From Archivesica marissinica (lineage: Eukaryota > Mollusca > Bivalvia > Venerida > Vesicomyidae), in NCBI GenBank assembly GCA_014843695.1, contig JABXNX010000024.1, positions 453,740 through 517,739 on the forward strand: a stretch of 64,000 nt of DNA, in the 5' to 3' direction. Positions within the stretch are counted from its first letter, which is position 1. The number at the start of each line of letters is the position of its first letter. The notes beneath the pieces are model-generated. The model saw nothing but the letters and a program-made list of their open reading frames with translations. It had not been told where the DNA came from and did no database searches. Made by a program: the position numbers and the translations under genes. Below, one piece after another: positions 1 to 9,925 of this stretch.

Positions 1-29
1 ACATTTTCATAATAAACTTTGTTATTCAG

Positions 30-190
30 CAATATTCATCAGTATCATCTTGTCATGGACGATTATCCAAAGAGTGAAAATATAAGTTTTGGTTTTACAA
101 GGAATTTCATGTATGTTGTATTCAGCATAGACATGAATCAGGTTGCGGATAGTAGATACCTGATCACTGCCTATACCAATCACTCAACAG
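30..190 (+). CDS. Possible internal exon, unknown gene
   Basis: An open stretch of about 53 codons lies between a good splice acceptor (TTATTCAG ending at 29) and a good donor (CAACAG|GTATGT, GT at 191). An ATG at 55 is in frame. The translation has a hydrophobic run (NFMYVVFSIDM) and resembles no family I recognise. The window starts only 29 bases upstream, so neighbouring exons cannot be checked. It may equally be chance; the paired splice signals are the only support. Confidence 0.25.
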
Positions 191-1434
191 GTATGTAATA
201 CCGTAACAAAATGTTTATTAAGTATGAATGTTCGATAGTCATACCGTTTTATATGTCGATAAATAGACAAGTATTAGTAATGACAAATTATGTGTTGGTA
301 CTGCCCAGTGTAGTATATGATCAAGCAGGACGTGCTAGTTAGCTATATGTACGCTGAAACGTATTCGCAACATGATTAGTACCCAATTCAAATCCAAAGT
401 TCAACTGCCTATATGTAGTACATGTTTGACGACATGTCGGACAGTCATTTAAATAGTAATATATATAAAGTGTACATGATTAAACCATTTCAATACTGGA
501 TGAAGTAAGCTACATTTTGTCGTCTGCTGTCTCTATTCTTCCGTATAAAAAGTGTCAAGATCTAATAATCTGCTTCAAAATCGATGATTTACACGCTCTC
601 TGTTAAGAAACAAGGTTGCTTTTCATAAAAAAGATAAAAACAACAGACGGCAACGTTCGTTCCTTACTTGGCTTAATCTCGGAACACTATGAATATGATT
701 GAAGACTTTGAGTATTCCGGTAAAACTGTGACAAGCATATACATGTATTTGGAAGAGTAGCCGATACATATATGTGGCTGTGGCTGGAGAACAAGGAGCT
801 CATGGACATTATGATTAATAAAGCTCTTGATCAAATAGTACACTCCGGTAACCTGCAATTGATCTATATTGCTTGGTAAAAGCATGTCACCATTTGTCGG
901 GAATTTCATTGGTGGAATTGTGAACAGTGTAGATCCCGACCAAATTGTGCGGATGCCCAAGTTGATATGGACCCACAATGTTAGCAAATCACAATAACAA
1001 GGCAAAAATACATAATGCCCCCTTTTTCAGCCGCAGCCACACACACATACAATGTACATGTGTGTTTAGTATAGAGATTAATAATGTGTTGTCTCTTATA
1101 CCTCGTCTGCTTACAATTAAGTACCGTCACACTTTCCATAATGGATACATGTCTCTATAGACTGATCATATGTAAGCCCTTAGCTGAACAATATCAAGCA
1201 TGATTTACGGCGCTTGCTCTCAGTGCAAACCCAATTCAGTCTACTCTGTTCGAGTACATGTTAATAATTAATAAGTGTTCCAGGAGTTGTCAGCAAAGGG
1301 GCTACATATACCAGTCCGAATACATGTTATAAGATTAGACTTGTAGCGAATTATTGAATGTCCAATACATGCACACATTGTCGTTTATATATTTTAGCTA
1401 TGTACATATATACGTAAAATGATTTACACGTGGG
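191..1434. other. AT-rich intergenic or intronic sequence
   Basis: I see no convincing gene here. A 110-codon minus-strand open frame (673-1005) has ordinary composition and no recognisable domain, and could be an unrecognised exon. The rest is AT-rich with scattered ACATGT and TACATG words, as elsewhere in this genome. Confidence 0.4.
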
Positions 1435-1482
1435 ATGCTTGCTAAAAAACTTTAAGGTTAGCAAGCATGCCTAATGTATATC
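1435..1482. repeat. Hairpin repeat, copy 1
   Basis: A perfect 10-bp stem (ATGCTTGCTA at 1435-1444, TAGCAAGCAT at 1459-1468) with a 14-base loop is followed by CCTAATGTATAT. The same stem core and trailing word recur at 1829-1878 with a different loop, so this looks like a dispersed or locally duplicated hairpin element and not a chance palindrome. Confidence 0.55.
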
Positions 1483-1828
1483 ATCATTGTATTCTCTTAA
1501 ATTATTGGATATGCTTGGCCTTTTACGAAGATGCGAAAGTAAAGGCCAAGAGTATCTTTATGGTTAAATACATTGTATTGTAAATACAGAACAAAAGTAT
1601 CGACAAATGTATAAATGTACATAATTGAGCCCGGGTCTGGTACCACCTCCCCTCATCGCATCGCCGGCTACCGCAGACAGACAACGATCCAGAAAACAGC
1701 CACATCTTCAGCAAATGACGTTCAAAGTTGGCACAAAAATACCAGCGTAAAATAAACGGCGATGCGGCAAGGATGTAAATTCCGTGCTTGGGCTCAAATA
1801 ATTATATATTCTTAATTACACTTGGAGA

Positions 1829-1878
1829 GCTTGCTATGTCGAAAAGCGAAATGTTAGCAAGCCGACCTAATGTATATG
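1829..1878. repeat. Hairpin repeat, copy 2
   Basis: An 8-bp stem (GCTTGCTA at 1829-1836, TAGCAAGC at 1855-1862) has an 18-base loop and is followed by CGACCTAATGTATAT. It matches the hairpin at 1435 in stem and 3' flank but not in the loop. Confidence 0.55.
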
Positions 1879-1899
1879 CTACATGTTATTTTCGCTGCT

Positions 1900-2070
1900 A
1901 CATACACACACACACACAGACAGACATATAGACAGACAGACACACAGACATACATATACACAGACAGACACACAGACAGACACACATACACACACACACA
2001 TACACATACATATACACATACATATACATATACATATATATATACATATCTATATATATACATATATAAT
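1900..2070. repeat. Compound microsatellite (CA, GACA, TACATA)
   Basis: Runs of CA pass into GACA and then TACATATA units. The apparent reading frames on both strands (rich in Thr/His/Tyr, or in Val/Cys/Tyr) are products of the repeat and not genes. Confidence 0.9.
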
Positions 2071-2304
2071 GGTACTATGCAATACACCACATCTGAATAA
2101 AACATAATAGTCCGACAGGAATCCCGTAGAGTTCTGGTTTTGGCCTGTAATGTCAATATACATGCATCAGAATTGGCCTATTTGAGGAATATTGAATTGT
2201 GATGATCAGTACAACAATTATTATGATTTGTATTTTTAATTGTTTGTGTTGATTTTGTACGTCATTAGTGACTGTTATAAATACATGTTGTGGTCAAATG
2301 TTAT

Positions 2305-3387
2305 TCACTGTCTCTCTCCGTTGGTGTTCTGCCTGGTGACGGGGGTCTGCGGACCGCGTGTCGGCCACGGGAGGTCTAGCCAAAGCTGGTAGTCTTGGTA
2401 TTGTACCGTTTTCATTTCATCAGTTTTGGTGATGTATTTTATAGCGCCATTTCTGGTGAAAGCACGGCTGATTTCATCTGGCATTTTTCGTTTCACCGAC
2501 ATAAATACTTGTTTATTTAACTGCGTCAAATCTTCGTTTATATAAATGCCGGTTCCCCGTAATGAACGCCTGTTGCGAAGGCTTTTTTCCTTAACGAGTC
2601 TCGACTGTAGTTTAACGATCGCCTCCTGACTGCCACCAACACACTTTTTCATTCGATGCGCCATATCGATGTCTTCTTTGCGCAGGTCTAAGTTCATCTT
2701 GTTGTTCAGTGTTTGTATTACTGTGTTCGTCGTCTCGTCAGGCGTTTCAAACGCGTTACCCGTCACGATACCTTGTATACGAATATTGTTGATGCGATTG
2801 TATTGTTCCGTGTCGTTGTTTATTTTTGTCATCTTGTCTTCATTAATGTCTATTTGTTTTCTTAATGTTTCGTTTTCAGTTCGTTGTACAGCAACTTCCT
2901 TTTCCAACCGTGTTACCTCTACATGTAACTCATCGTTTTTCCGGTCTCTGTCATAGAGCCTACTTTCCAGAAGTTCGAGCCAGTTCATCACGGAATTTAA
3001 CATTTCCTGCTTCATTTCCACCAACATTTCTCGTAACAGGCTTCTAAGCGTACCGTCATCCTTTCTGACAACATGTTCCAACTTTTGATCAGATTGTTCG
3101 ACTTTAACTATTACATTGCTTATTTTGGAGTTCAGTTCTTTTAAATGCTGTTTAATATCTTTCATTTCGTTTTTATTGTGTGTGTCCTCTATAGCACTAC
3201 CGAAATATTCGTCAATCGTTGAGTCGGGTTTCGACACCTTTTTGGATTTTTCCTTTGATTTCCCGATCTTCTGGCTACCAGTTGTATCTAATGCACTGTT
3301 GTCCAATTCGCTAGTGCTCGAATGTTCACTTCTTTTTCTTTTCTCACATTGTCCACTTGTTGTTGCTGTTGCGTCTGTTTCGTGCAT
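2305..3387 (-). CDS. LINE ORF1 protein, intact, without ORF2
   Basis: This 360-residue open frame has the layout of a non-LTR retrotransposon ORF1 nucleic-acid-binding protein. Residues 1-60 are a basic, Ser/Lys-rich, low-complexity tail. Residues about 70-195 form a long heptad-rich coiled coil. Residues 197-340 look like the RRM-like plus C-terminal domain of L1-type ORF1 proteins, with NRINNIRIQGI, DIDMAHRM, AIVKLQSR and the block LRNRRSLRGTGIYINEDLT. In such families the protein trimerises and packages the element RNA with its ORF2 endonuclease/RT. The frame is uninterrupted, but no endonuclease or RT follows: the sequence towards 1 runs into a microsatellite. It is therefore a solo ORF1, either from a truncated or rearranged copy or a retained ORF. 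The family type is well supported; the clade is not determined. Confidence 0.8.
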   Translation of the reverse strand: MHETDATATTSGQCEKRKRSEHSSTSELDNSALDTTGSQKIGKSKEKSKKVSKPDSTIDEYFGSAIEDTHNKNEMKDIKQHLKELNSKISNVIVKVEQSDQKLEHVVRKDDGTLRSLLREMLVEMKQEMLNSVMNWLELLESRLYDRDRKNDELHVEVTRLEKEVAVQRTENETLRKQIDINEDKMTKINNDTEQYNRINNIRIQGIVTGNAFETPDETTNTVIQTLNNKMNLDLRKEDIDMAHRMKKCVGGSQEAIVKLQSRLVKEKSLRNRRSLRGTGIYINEDLTQLNKQVFMSVKRKMPDEISRAFTRNGAIKYITKTDEMKTVQYQDYQLWLDLPWPTRGPQTPVTRQNTNGERQ

Positions 3388-3399
3388 TTTGTAACGTAC

Positions 3400-4059
3400 A
3401 CTTATGTCCCGTTTGGCCTTCCGTATATATTTATGTTTAGCGTAGTTCTCCTTATATTATGAGCATATTTAATGGACTTCTGTAATCTTTTCTTTGTGAG
3501 TGGTCAGTGGGGATTTCTAATTGTCTATTCAATATGACACAATGCACTTCATACACTACGGACAATGCGAACAATACATGTAGGACAATGGGTATTAACG
3601 TTTTTTGCTGGAGGTAAATAGTAATGGCGGTTTCCGACGTTACTTTTTCAGTCTATTGTTAATCAGAAAATATATAATTCCTCCATTTTCACAACGAAGT
3701 ATACTATTATATATGTCCAAATTTCATGACACTATCCATCCGAAATATATTCCAAAATCACATATTCAACGAGAGCGATAAAAAAACACCTTTACATTAT
3801 AGGGTAATCCATCGACCTAATAAAATAGTATGCATGTACCGTGGATGTCAATCTGTTAGGCTTGACCACAACTGCCACACTATCTGGGACAACTATTCTT
3901 CGTTTAATCATATTTTATTGCTCGATTAGTTTTTTTTACATATATACATGTGAATACAAACATGACAAATTAAAGAAAAGCAAACGGGTCGGGCCACAAG
4001 TTCTAGCAACATTAGTTACGGCCCTTCCCGAAAACTATTCTTCGAAAGAGGATATGAAC
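3400..4059. other. Intergenic sequence
   Basis: AT-rich DNA upstream of the LINE ORF1. The plus-strand ORFs of 60-80 codons have no recognisable content. No promoter is evident. Confidence 0.4.
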
Positions 4060-4270
4060 AGTGTGGTGTCCATGGTCCAGTGGTAGCGTGTCGGTCTTGG
4101 AATCGAACGTCCCGGGTTCGATACTCGGTCAGACCAAGTATGTAGTGTCATTGAGCAAGGCACCTCACACACGTTGCTTAGTACTGGTTAACCACTTAGG
4201 TCGGCTAAGTCTGACCAGGAAAACATGTATAGGTCCCCGCAAGGGGTTTAACATTAATGGAACATACAAA
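4060..4270 (+). repeat. tRNA-derived SINE, copy 1
   Basis: The head contains box A-like GGTCCAGTGGTAGCGTG and a box B match GGGTTCGATAC (4114-4124), the internal RNA polymerase III promoter of tRNA-derived SINEs. The body (CACCTCACACA, GGTTAACCACTTAGGTCGGC) and the tail (CCCCGCAAGGGG hairpin, then ACATTAATGGAAC) recur at 20201-20400 on this strand and at 6851-7022 and 50690-50893 on the other. The tail matches the 3' end of the LINE at 5250-6765. It lies just downstream of the B-box exon, antisense to it. Confidence 0.85.
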
Positions 4271-4363
4271 CATACGTTTTATTTTTCAATTAATGTACCT
4301 AGATTCCAGTATCTATGGCCACTCGAAAGGGCGTGGAACAAATATGCATTTATATTAATTTAC

Positions 4364-4698
4364 CTGTGTTCTAGAATCATACAAGTCGTACAGCCGACAA
4401 CGTCGTGGTTTCCACAGTACATATCTATAATCTTTATATCATGCTTGGCACATCTGTCCGTCGGCACTGTCGGAAGCTCGGAAGTAAGAACTGCCGACTT
4501 AAAACTGGATTTATCTAGAAGTTGGTGTCCTTTTAATGGCGGAAATCGTGCGTGCATATCTGTACATGACTGGCAACAATAACATTGGCACTCCATACAA
4601 TACTTAACTGCGTCTCTGTTTCGTTCAAACTCAGCACAATATGTACATTTAAAGCTTACAATTTCATCGGAAAACATTTCACAACCGCCTGTAGCCAT
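4364..4698 (-). CDS. TRIM-like double B-box protein, first exon
   Basis: The exon opens with ATG at 4698 and stays open for 112 codons to a consensus donor (CACAG|GTAAAT, exon end 4364). It encodes two B-box zinc fingers: B-box 1 begins at about residue 18 with FKCTYCAEF and continues through CMECQCYCCQSC and an H/F-rich end; B-box 2 begins at about residue 82 with RCAKHD and continues through MYCGNH and CTTCMILEH, its last ligands lying past the splice site. No RING precedes them. This layout is typical of the expanded invertebrate TRIM56/TRIM71-like families, in which a coiled coil and often NHL repeats follow. I do not find those exons at lower coordinates, so the gene may be spread out, truncated, or a decayed copy. 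TRIM-type proteins act in ubiquitin signalling and innate immunity; the role here is inferred only. Confidence 0.7.
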
Positions 4699-4766
4699 TT
4701 TATTACTATTCCGTTAAAGATCGACTTCAACTTTCGATTTCGCTTCAAAATAACTCCCAACAATAC

Positions 4767-4840
4767 ACGGAAACACGGTTTGGCAGTGCGCACCGTTTTG
4801 ACATACTTTCGCCAAAACGAGACTAACAGGTAAACAAACG
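4767..4840. repeat. Segment inverted relative to 7765-7858
   Basis: From ACACGGAAACACGGTTTGGC to AACAGGTAAACAAAC this stretch matches the reverse complement of 7765-7858 with few changes and a 12-base gap (the other copy has about 12 extra bases after TTTGGC). It lies in the presumed promoter/5' UTR of the B-box exon. AACAGGTAAACAAAC recurs once more at 4866-4880. Confidence 0.7.
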
Positions 4841-5249
4841 GCCGTCTTGACCCAGATTCTTATAAACAGGTAAACAAACATTAAAACTGTTCATTATAAA
4901 ATCACCGGTTTAGCGTAGTTTGGCAATAATTATACTACCTTCGACATACTCTGTTTACTTTGGTAGGTTGTTTTGTAACTGTATTATATCCGTATTTATA
5001 TAACTACTGATAACAGAAGTGAATATTAGAGAGTAAACACGAATTCACGTACTAGTTTCGTCTAAAAAACCCTTTAGTCTAACGATGATTTCGGGTAGTA
5101 ACTTATTCATCCACATATACTGGGTACTCCAAACACACACTACTGAGTATGGCAGGGTGACGCTTGTCGGTGACACATACTAAGGTCAAAAACAGTCCCG
5201 AGTGGTACAGTGGCCATCCGCTCAGCAAAAATGGTAAAAATGCCTGCCT
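4841..5249. other. Intergenic sequence
   Basis: AT-rich sequence upstream of the B-box exon. No gene seen; it may contain the promoter, but no clear TATA box or CpG island stands out. Confidence 0.35.
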
Positions 5250-6765
5250 GCCTTTAATGTCGAACCCCTTGCGGGGATATAGACATGTTGCGCATCAAAA
5301 ACCGCAAAGAAGTTAAAAGTATGAATAGTTAAAAGCATACTTTAAGAAAGTAATGAAAATAAGTTGTGGTAAAAGTGTAAAAGCAGCTGCGCAGAACAAC
5401 AGTTACTAGGGACTTGCATGGTCAATATGGCAAACTGTCGTATTGAATTGCTATGTGGTAGGGAGATGGACAATGACAGGAGGGAGAATGTTCCAATGGT
5501 AGATTGTTCTTGGGAAAAAGAAAAACTTGTAGTAGTCTGTAGTTGCTGTAATTGACCTATAGATTATGGAATGGCAATGGCGAGCAGGACGGGAGAGGGC
5601 GGCAACTAGGTAATTTTCAATGGGAATAGCAACAAGATCATTATGAATTTTATACAGAAGGGATAACCTATTGTCAATACGCCGTTGATCTAGTCTGCGT
5701 AGATTTAGGGAATGTAGCGTGTCTGTAACACTAGAAGTACGATAGAACGCGGTGTCGTCTCACATACCGCTGGACACATTCATATGGTCTATCAATGTTT
5801 GGGTATGGGGCCAGATCTCGGAGCCATATTCAAGCTGGGGTCTCACTAGTGTCTGGTAAGCCATGAACTTAAGGGGTTCGGATTTGACCTGGAGGTTTCT
5901 ACGTAGGAATCCTAATGTTTGGTTTGCTTTCTTAGTTGACCTTTTTATGTGAGTGTCCCAAGACAGGTTATTTGAGATATCCAGGCCAAGGTATTTGGCT
6001 GAGGTGACCTACTCAAGTAGGACTCCATGGAGTTCATATTGACTGGGAATAGGATGCTTCCTTCTGGTGACGTGGATAACTTGACATGTGGGGGGGGTTA
6101 AAGTCATGTCCCACTCCAACTCCCACTCTTCTAATCTCTTAAGATCGTTTTGGAGTGTGACCGATTAATTTGCAGATGATAGATAGACTGCAGTATCATC
6201 TGCAACGATACGGACTTTGGAACTGATGTTTTGTGGGAGGTCGTTTAGATAGGCTAGGAAAAGCAGGGATCAAAGTATGGATCCCTGTGGGACTCCAGAG
6301 GAATGGCATCTGAACTAATACCATTAAGGACAACTGACTGGAGTCTATTATCTAGAAAACTCTTAATCCACCTGAATGTTTGACCTCTGACTCCATAGTC
6401 ATGCATTTTAGTAGTAATTTCTCTTGCCTTACTGAAGTCTAATAGGATGAGCTCTACCTGATGCTTATTGTAGACAGAGGTAACCAAGTTATTGATTAGC
6501 ATTACTAATTGGGTCACGCATGATCGTTTTTCTCTAAAACCATGCTGCAAATGGTACAGAATACTGTGGTTAGTGAAGTGTTTTACTATCGAGGAGGACA
6601 CTAAGTATATGTTCTAGAACATTGCATAGAACACATGTCAGTGAGATAGGCCTATAGTTGGCGGGGTGTGACTTGTCCCCTTTTTTTGTAAATGGGAGCA
6701 ACATTTGCTGACTTCCACTGGGCCGGCAGTGATCCTTCGTTGAGGGTAGGGAGGCCATTCAAATG
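5250..6765 (-). pseudogene. Non-LTR retrotransposon (LINE) RT, 5' truncated
   Basis: Read on the minus strand from about 6758 downwards, pieces of an RT domain appear in order: an AHR-like lead (KKGDKSHPANYRPISLT), a finger/palm piece (LQHGFREKRSC), motif A (ELILLDFSKA), YGVRG, SGVPQGSIL, the catalytic box as VADDTAVYL, then SAKYLGLDIS and the C-terminal LNLRRLDQRRIDNRL typical of CR1/Jockey-group LINEs. Several frameshifts and stops split it; the motif A region has lost residues, and the catalytic box starts with Val where Phe or Tyr is usual. The 3' UTR ends near 5250 with a CCCCGCAAGGGG hairpin followed by TTCGACATTAA, which the SINEs share. A second fragment of the same family lies at 51045-52722. 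The copy is 5' truncated, as is normal for target-primed reverse transcription. Confidence 0.85.
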
Positions 6766-6850
6766 CCATGGGTTAATATAGTTAATATGGTGCGTGTGAC
6801 CTAAATGTTACTAATGCATTCAATTACTTATGTACATTGTATGTTTTATT

Positions 6851-7022
6851 GATGTCAAGCACCTTGTGGGGACCATGACATGTTTTTGGACAGGCTTAGC
6901 AGACTTAAGTCACTAACCAGTACTGAGATGCATCACTCAATGACACTATATGTGCCCCAAGCTAGTATCAAACCCGGGACCCTTTGAATCCAAATAAGAC
7001 ACTCTACCACTGTGATGCCCCC
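6851..7022 (-). repeat. tRNA-derived SINE, diverged copy
   Basis: This is a minus-strand copy of the SINE family at 4060. The box B complement (TATCAAACCCGGGACC), the tRNA-like head (CTCTACCACTG), the middle (AACCAGTACTGAG) and a decayed tail (CACCTTGTGGGGACCATGACATG) are recognisable. It lies just upstream of the truncated LINE. Confidence 0.75.
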
Positions 7023-7764
7023 AGTAGATATCCTTTCCGCCGCTTCGCATCTTTTCGGGAAATGTAGCAAGTTAGGTTTATTTAAAATTATCAGACATTT
7101 TACCGTTAATGAACACATTTTCAGTGGGTGTTCAGCCGCAGTGTTCTCTTGGTGTAAGTTAATCAAGAGATTTAATCCTTCGCCTTATTAATTTGTATAA
7201 GTAATTGTTTAATATGCAGCGATAGTAGAAGTAGAAGGATAGTACTAGCTATATTGAGTTCCGTATAAATTTAATGATTCGTACTCAAGAAGGTTCGAAC
7301 CAGTTTGTGTCAATCGGTTTCTTTATACGTAAAGAAAAAAGGTTGTATAATGTTTGGTTGATAAATAAAGTACTTCTAGTTAACATTTGTATTTCATTTT
7401 TGATAGGAATTTAATTAGGAACTGGCTATGTTGATGGTAAGAATAAACTTGTACATGTAAGTTGTGGATTGTATTTTTATGTCTGTTTTTTGTATCTTGC
7501 CGTTTTTTTACCATCAGTCGATTCAATATATGCAAACCAAGCGCATCTGGTGTTTTGATTGTATCCGGTTAAACTTAGCTGGTCCAACGAGGAAGCAGTC
7601 TCGGGGGTTCGGTAACAACCACTGCACCACTGGACGACACACTAAGTAATTCTCTGAACCATATAACCCATATACATTTGTAGGAACAGATATTGCGTCT
7701 AACTACTGGTAAATTTCAAGATTATGTGACACTTGGGTGTGTCATTCCTATACAAGTAATGCAT
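7023..7764. other. Intergenic sequence left of the tandem transposon array
   Basis: Unique-looking AT-rich DNA. No gene recognised; short ORFs at 7464-7649 and 7693-8091 cross into repeat DNA and show no domain. Confidence 0.35.
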
Positions 7765-7858
7765 ATTTACGTTTGTTTACCTGTTAATCTCATTTTGGCG
7801 AAAGTAGGTCAAAACGGTGCGCACTATATCATAAGCCAAACCGTGTTTCCGTGTATGT
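7765..7858. repeat. Segment inverted relative to 4767-4840
   Basis: Reverse-complement counterpart of the segment upstream of the B-box exon. It immediately precedes the first tandem unit (7879) and is absent from the junctions of units 2 and 3, so it may be the outer end of the mobile element or its flank. Confidence 0.65.
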
Positions 7859-8418
7859 TACAAGACACTGTACTAGATACGTGTGACCCCACTGGGAAAT
7901 TGGTTCCGGGTCGTTGTACCCTAGAAAGTAGTTTTTGCAAACAAGCAGACCATAATTTGATGATGTTTTACTGTAGAACCAGAGACTGTTTGCATTTCTT
8001 ATTGTGTTTGTGGTGCATCTGTGGCATTTGTGTTCCTTTGAAGAAAACTTTTTGTGAATTTATTTCAGTACTACTTGCTCCAGAGCATTGATGAGTAAAC
8101 AGCCCTACATGACAGCTATGAGTATGATTCCTACGCATTCCATTTTCAACCGGTGTTTGTTTACATTTGAAAATTGTGAAAAACTTTGATGGTGATGCCA
8201 TGACTTAGTTGTGTCTTAACAGCAAGTAGCAGCCCTGGAGTTTACAGAACTGCATGCGGTAAAAGTTGATTCTTGTTTGGAACTGAGAATTTGACTGTGA
8301 CAGTTCATCGATTTACTATAGCACGAAGAAGGAGAAAATACAGTGGTGTGCATCCTATATTTGAACGGCAGAATTGTGTTTAGATTTGAATAACTCAGCA
8401 AGTATTGCACCCACAACC

Positions 8419-9702
8419 ATGAAACTTCACACCCAAGTAGCTGATTGGTATAAAAATCTGGCATACACAGCATTTGATCAAGGTGGGTCAAATTTTAATT
8501 TTATTTGAAATTTAAATCTTTCCGGTCTATTTGAGTTATTTCCCTTGGATCATGAGCTATCAGTAATATGTTCCTGTCATCTGCAATCATTCCCGGACAA
8601 AATCTAACAATTTGTTGCTAGTGTCACAAGCTTCAATCTTAATTTCACATTGTGATTTTAAAAGTTTAAAAAAAAATTTATTTAAAAAAACATGAACTAT
8701 TGTATTTTCACTGGGTTTCTTTAGTTTTGAACAGGAAACTTCACCTGAGCAGCATATTGTACCCTAATGGTGACTGCATACTATGGACCGGCTGTGTTAA
8801 TACATGAGCAGCATATTGTACCCTAATGGTGACTGCATACTATGGACCGGCTGTGTTAATACATGAGCAGCATATTGTACCCTAATGGTGACTGCATACT
8901 ATGGACCGGCTGTGTTAATACATGAGCAGCATATTGTACCCTAATGGTGACTGCATACTATGGACCGGCTGTGTTAATACATGAGCAGCATATTGTACCC
9001 TAATGGTGACTGCATACTATGGACCGGCTGTGTTAATACATGAGCAGCATATTGTACCCTAATGGTGACTGCATACTATGGACCGGCTGTGTTAATACAT
9101 GAGCAGCATATTGTACCCTAATGGTGACTGCATACTATGGACCGGCTGTGTTAATACATGAGCAGCATATTGTACCCTAATGGTGACTGCATACTATGGA
9201 CCGGCTGTGTTATACATGAGCAGCATATTGCACCCTAATGGTGACTGCATACTATGGACCGGCTGTGTTAATACATGAGCAGCATATTGTACCCTAATGG
9301 TGAATGCATACTATGAGCAGCATATTGCACCCTAATGGTGACTGCATACTATGGACCTGCTGTGTTAATAAGCAAGGCTATGGTCAATTTCATTACAGAG
9401 ACCCTCGGGATGAATGCACTGCTGGGCATCGAACACAAACTGCTCACCGTGTTGCTTTGATGGTACTCTTAGAGGACTTTGATGTTACACCCAGCCAGCA
9501 AGCATCACATTTATGCAACACTAAATTGTGCATAAACGTGAAGCACCTTGTTTTTGAGGGAAATGCATCTAATAACATGAGAAAAACTTGTTTTTCAATT
9601 TCTAGGTGCTGCGGCCACAACATGAATGGGTCAATCTTACCAGATTGTCTGATGCAACAATTTACAGGAGTGATATGTTATTATTTATGTTTCAGTTCTT
9701 AA
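8419..9702 (+). pseudogene. His-Me finger (HNH-type) nuclease, two exons, copy 1
   Basis: Exon 1 (8419-8482) starts MKLHTQVADWYKN and ends at CAAG|GTGGGT. Exon 2 starts at 8725 after TTTCTTTAG and joins in phase. Exon 2 encodes a zinc-binding His-Me finger domain: a GDCILWTG-like strand, GYGQFHY, then TAHRVAL, SHLCNTKLCINVKHL, an Asn-rich helix (EGNASNNMRKTC) and a closing RCCGH. AHR, the C..C pairs and the final CxxH-type ligands match the zinc-binding loop family related to I-PpoI-type homing nucleases, which cut DNA with a metal and an activated water. The reading frame is destroyed by a minisatellite between 8746 and 9368 in the first strand of the domain. The last codons (after DCLM) differ from the other copies because of a small insertion. 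The domain call is strong; its role in the element is unknown. Confidence 0.75.
8746..9368. repeat. 59-bp minisatellite inside nuclease exon 2
   Basis: About eleven near-perfect copies of a 59-base unit starting TGAGCAGCATATTG and ending GTGTTAATACA. Each is a copy of the normal exon sequence that is present once in unit 2 (13542-13600). Because 59 is not a multiple of three, the expansion cannot be translated through. Confidence 0.95.
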
Positions 9703-9925
9703 TTATATAGTACTGCTTGCTTCATATTTTAAATTCTGACCGTGTGTGTCTGGGGAGTGGAGTGTGTGGGAGGGGGTAAAGGAGGGAAGAGAGTAGCATG
9801 AAAAATATGTATGTTTTTTATTTCATATTTGTAGGGTTCCCCGTTTCGGTCGGCTTCAGACCATCATCAGACATTCTGCCATGAATGTGACGGAGTTGTT
9901 TGTTGGATTTTAAGGTGTATGTGTT

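Noticed and set aside
1854..2156. Open frames of 74-100 codons on both strands
   Set aside because: They are translations of the CA/GACA/TACATA microsatellite.
4060..4150. Genuine tRNA gene
   Set aside because: Box A and box B are present, but no acceptor-stem pairing is evident, and the body continues into a SINE tail shared by other copies.
8216..8491. 91-codon minus-strand ORF repeated in all three units
   Set aside because: It overlaps nuclease exon 1 on the other strand; conservation is explained by unit duplication, and it has no domain.
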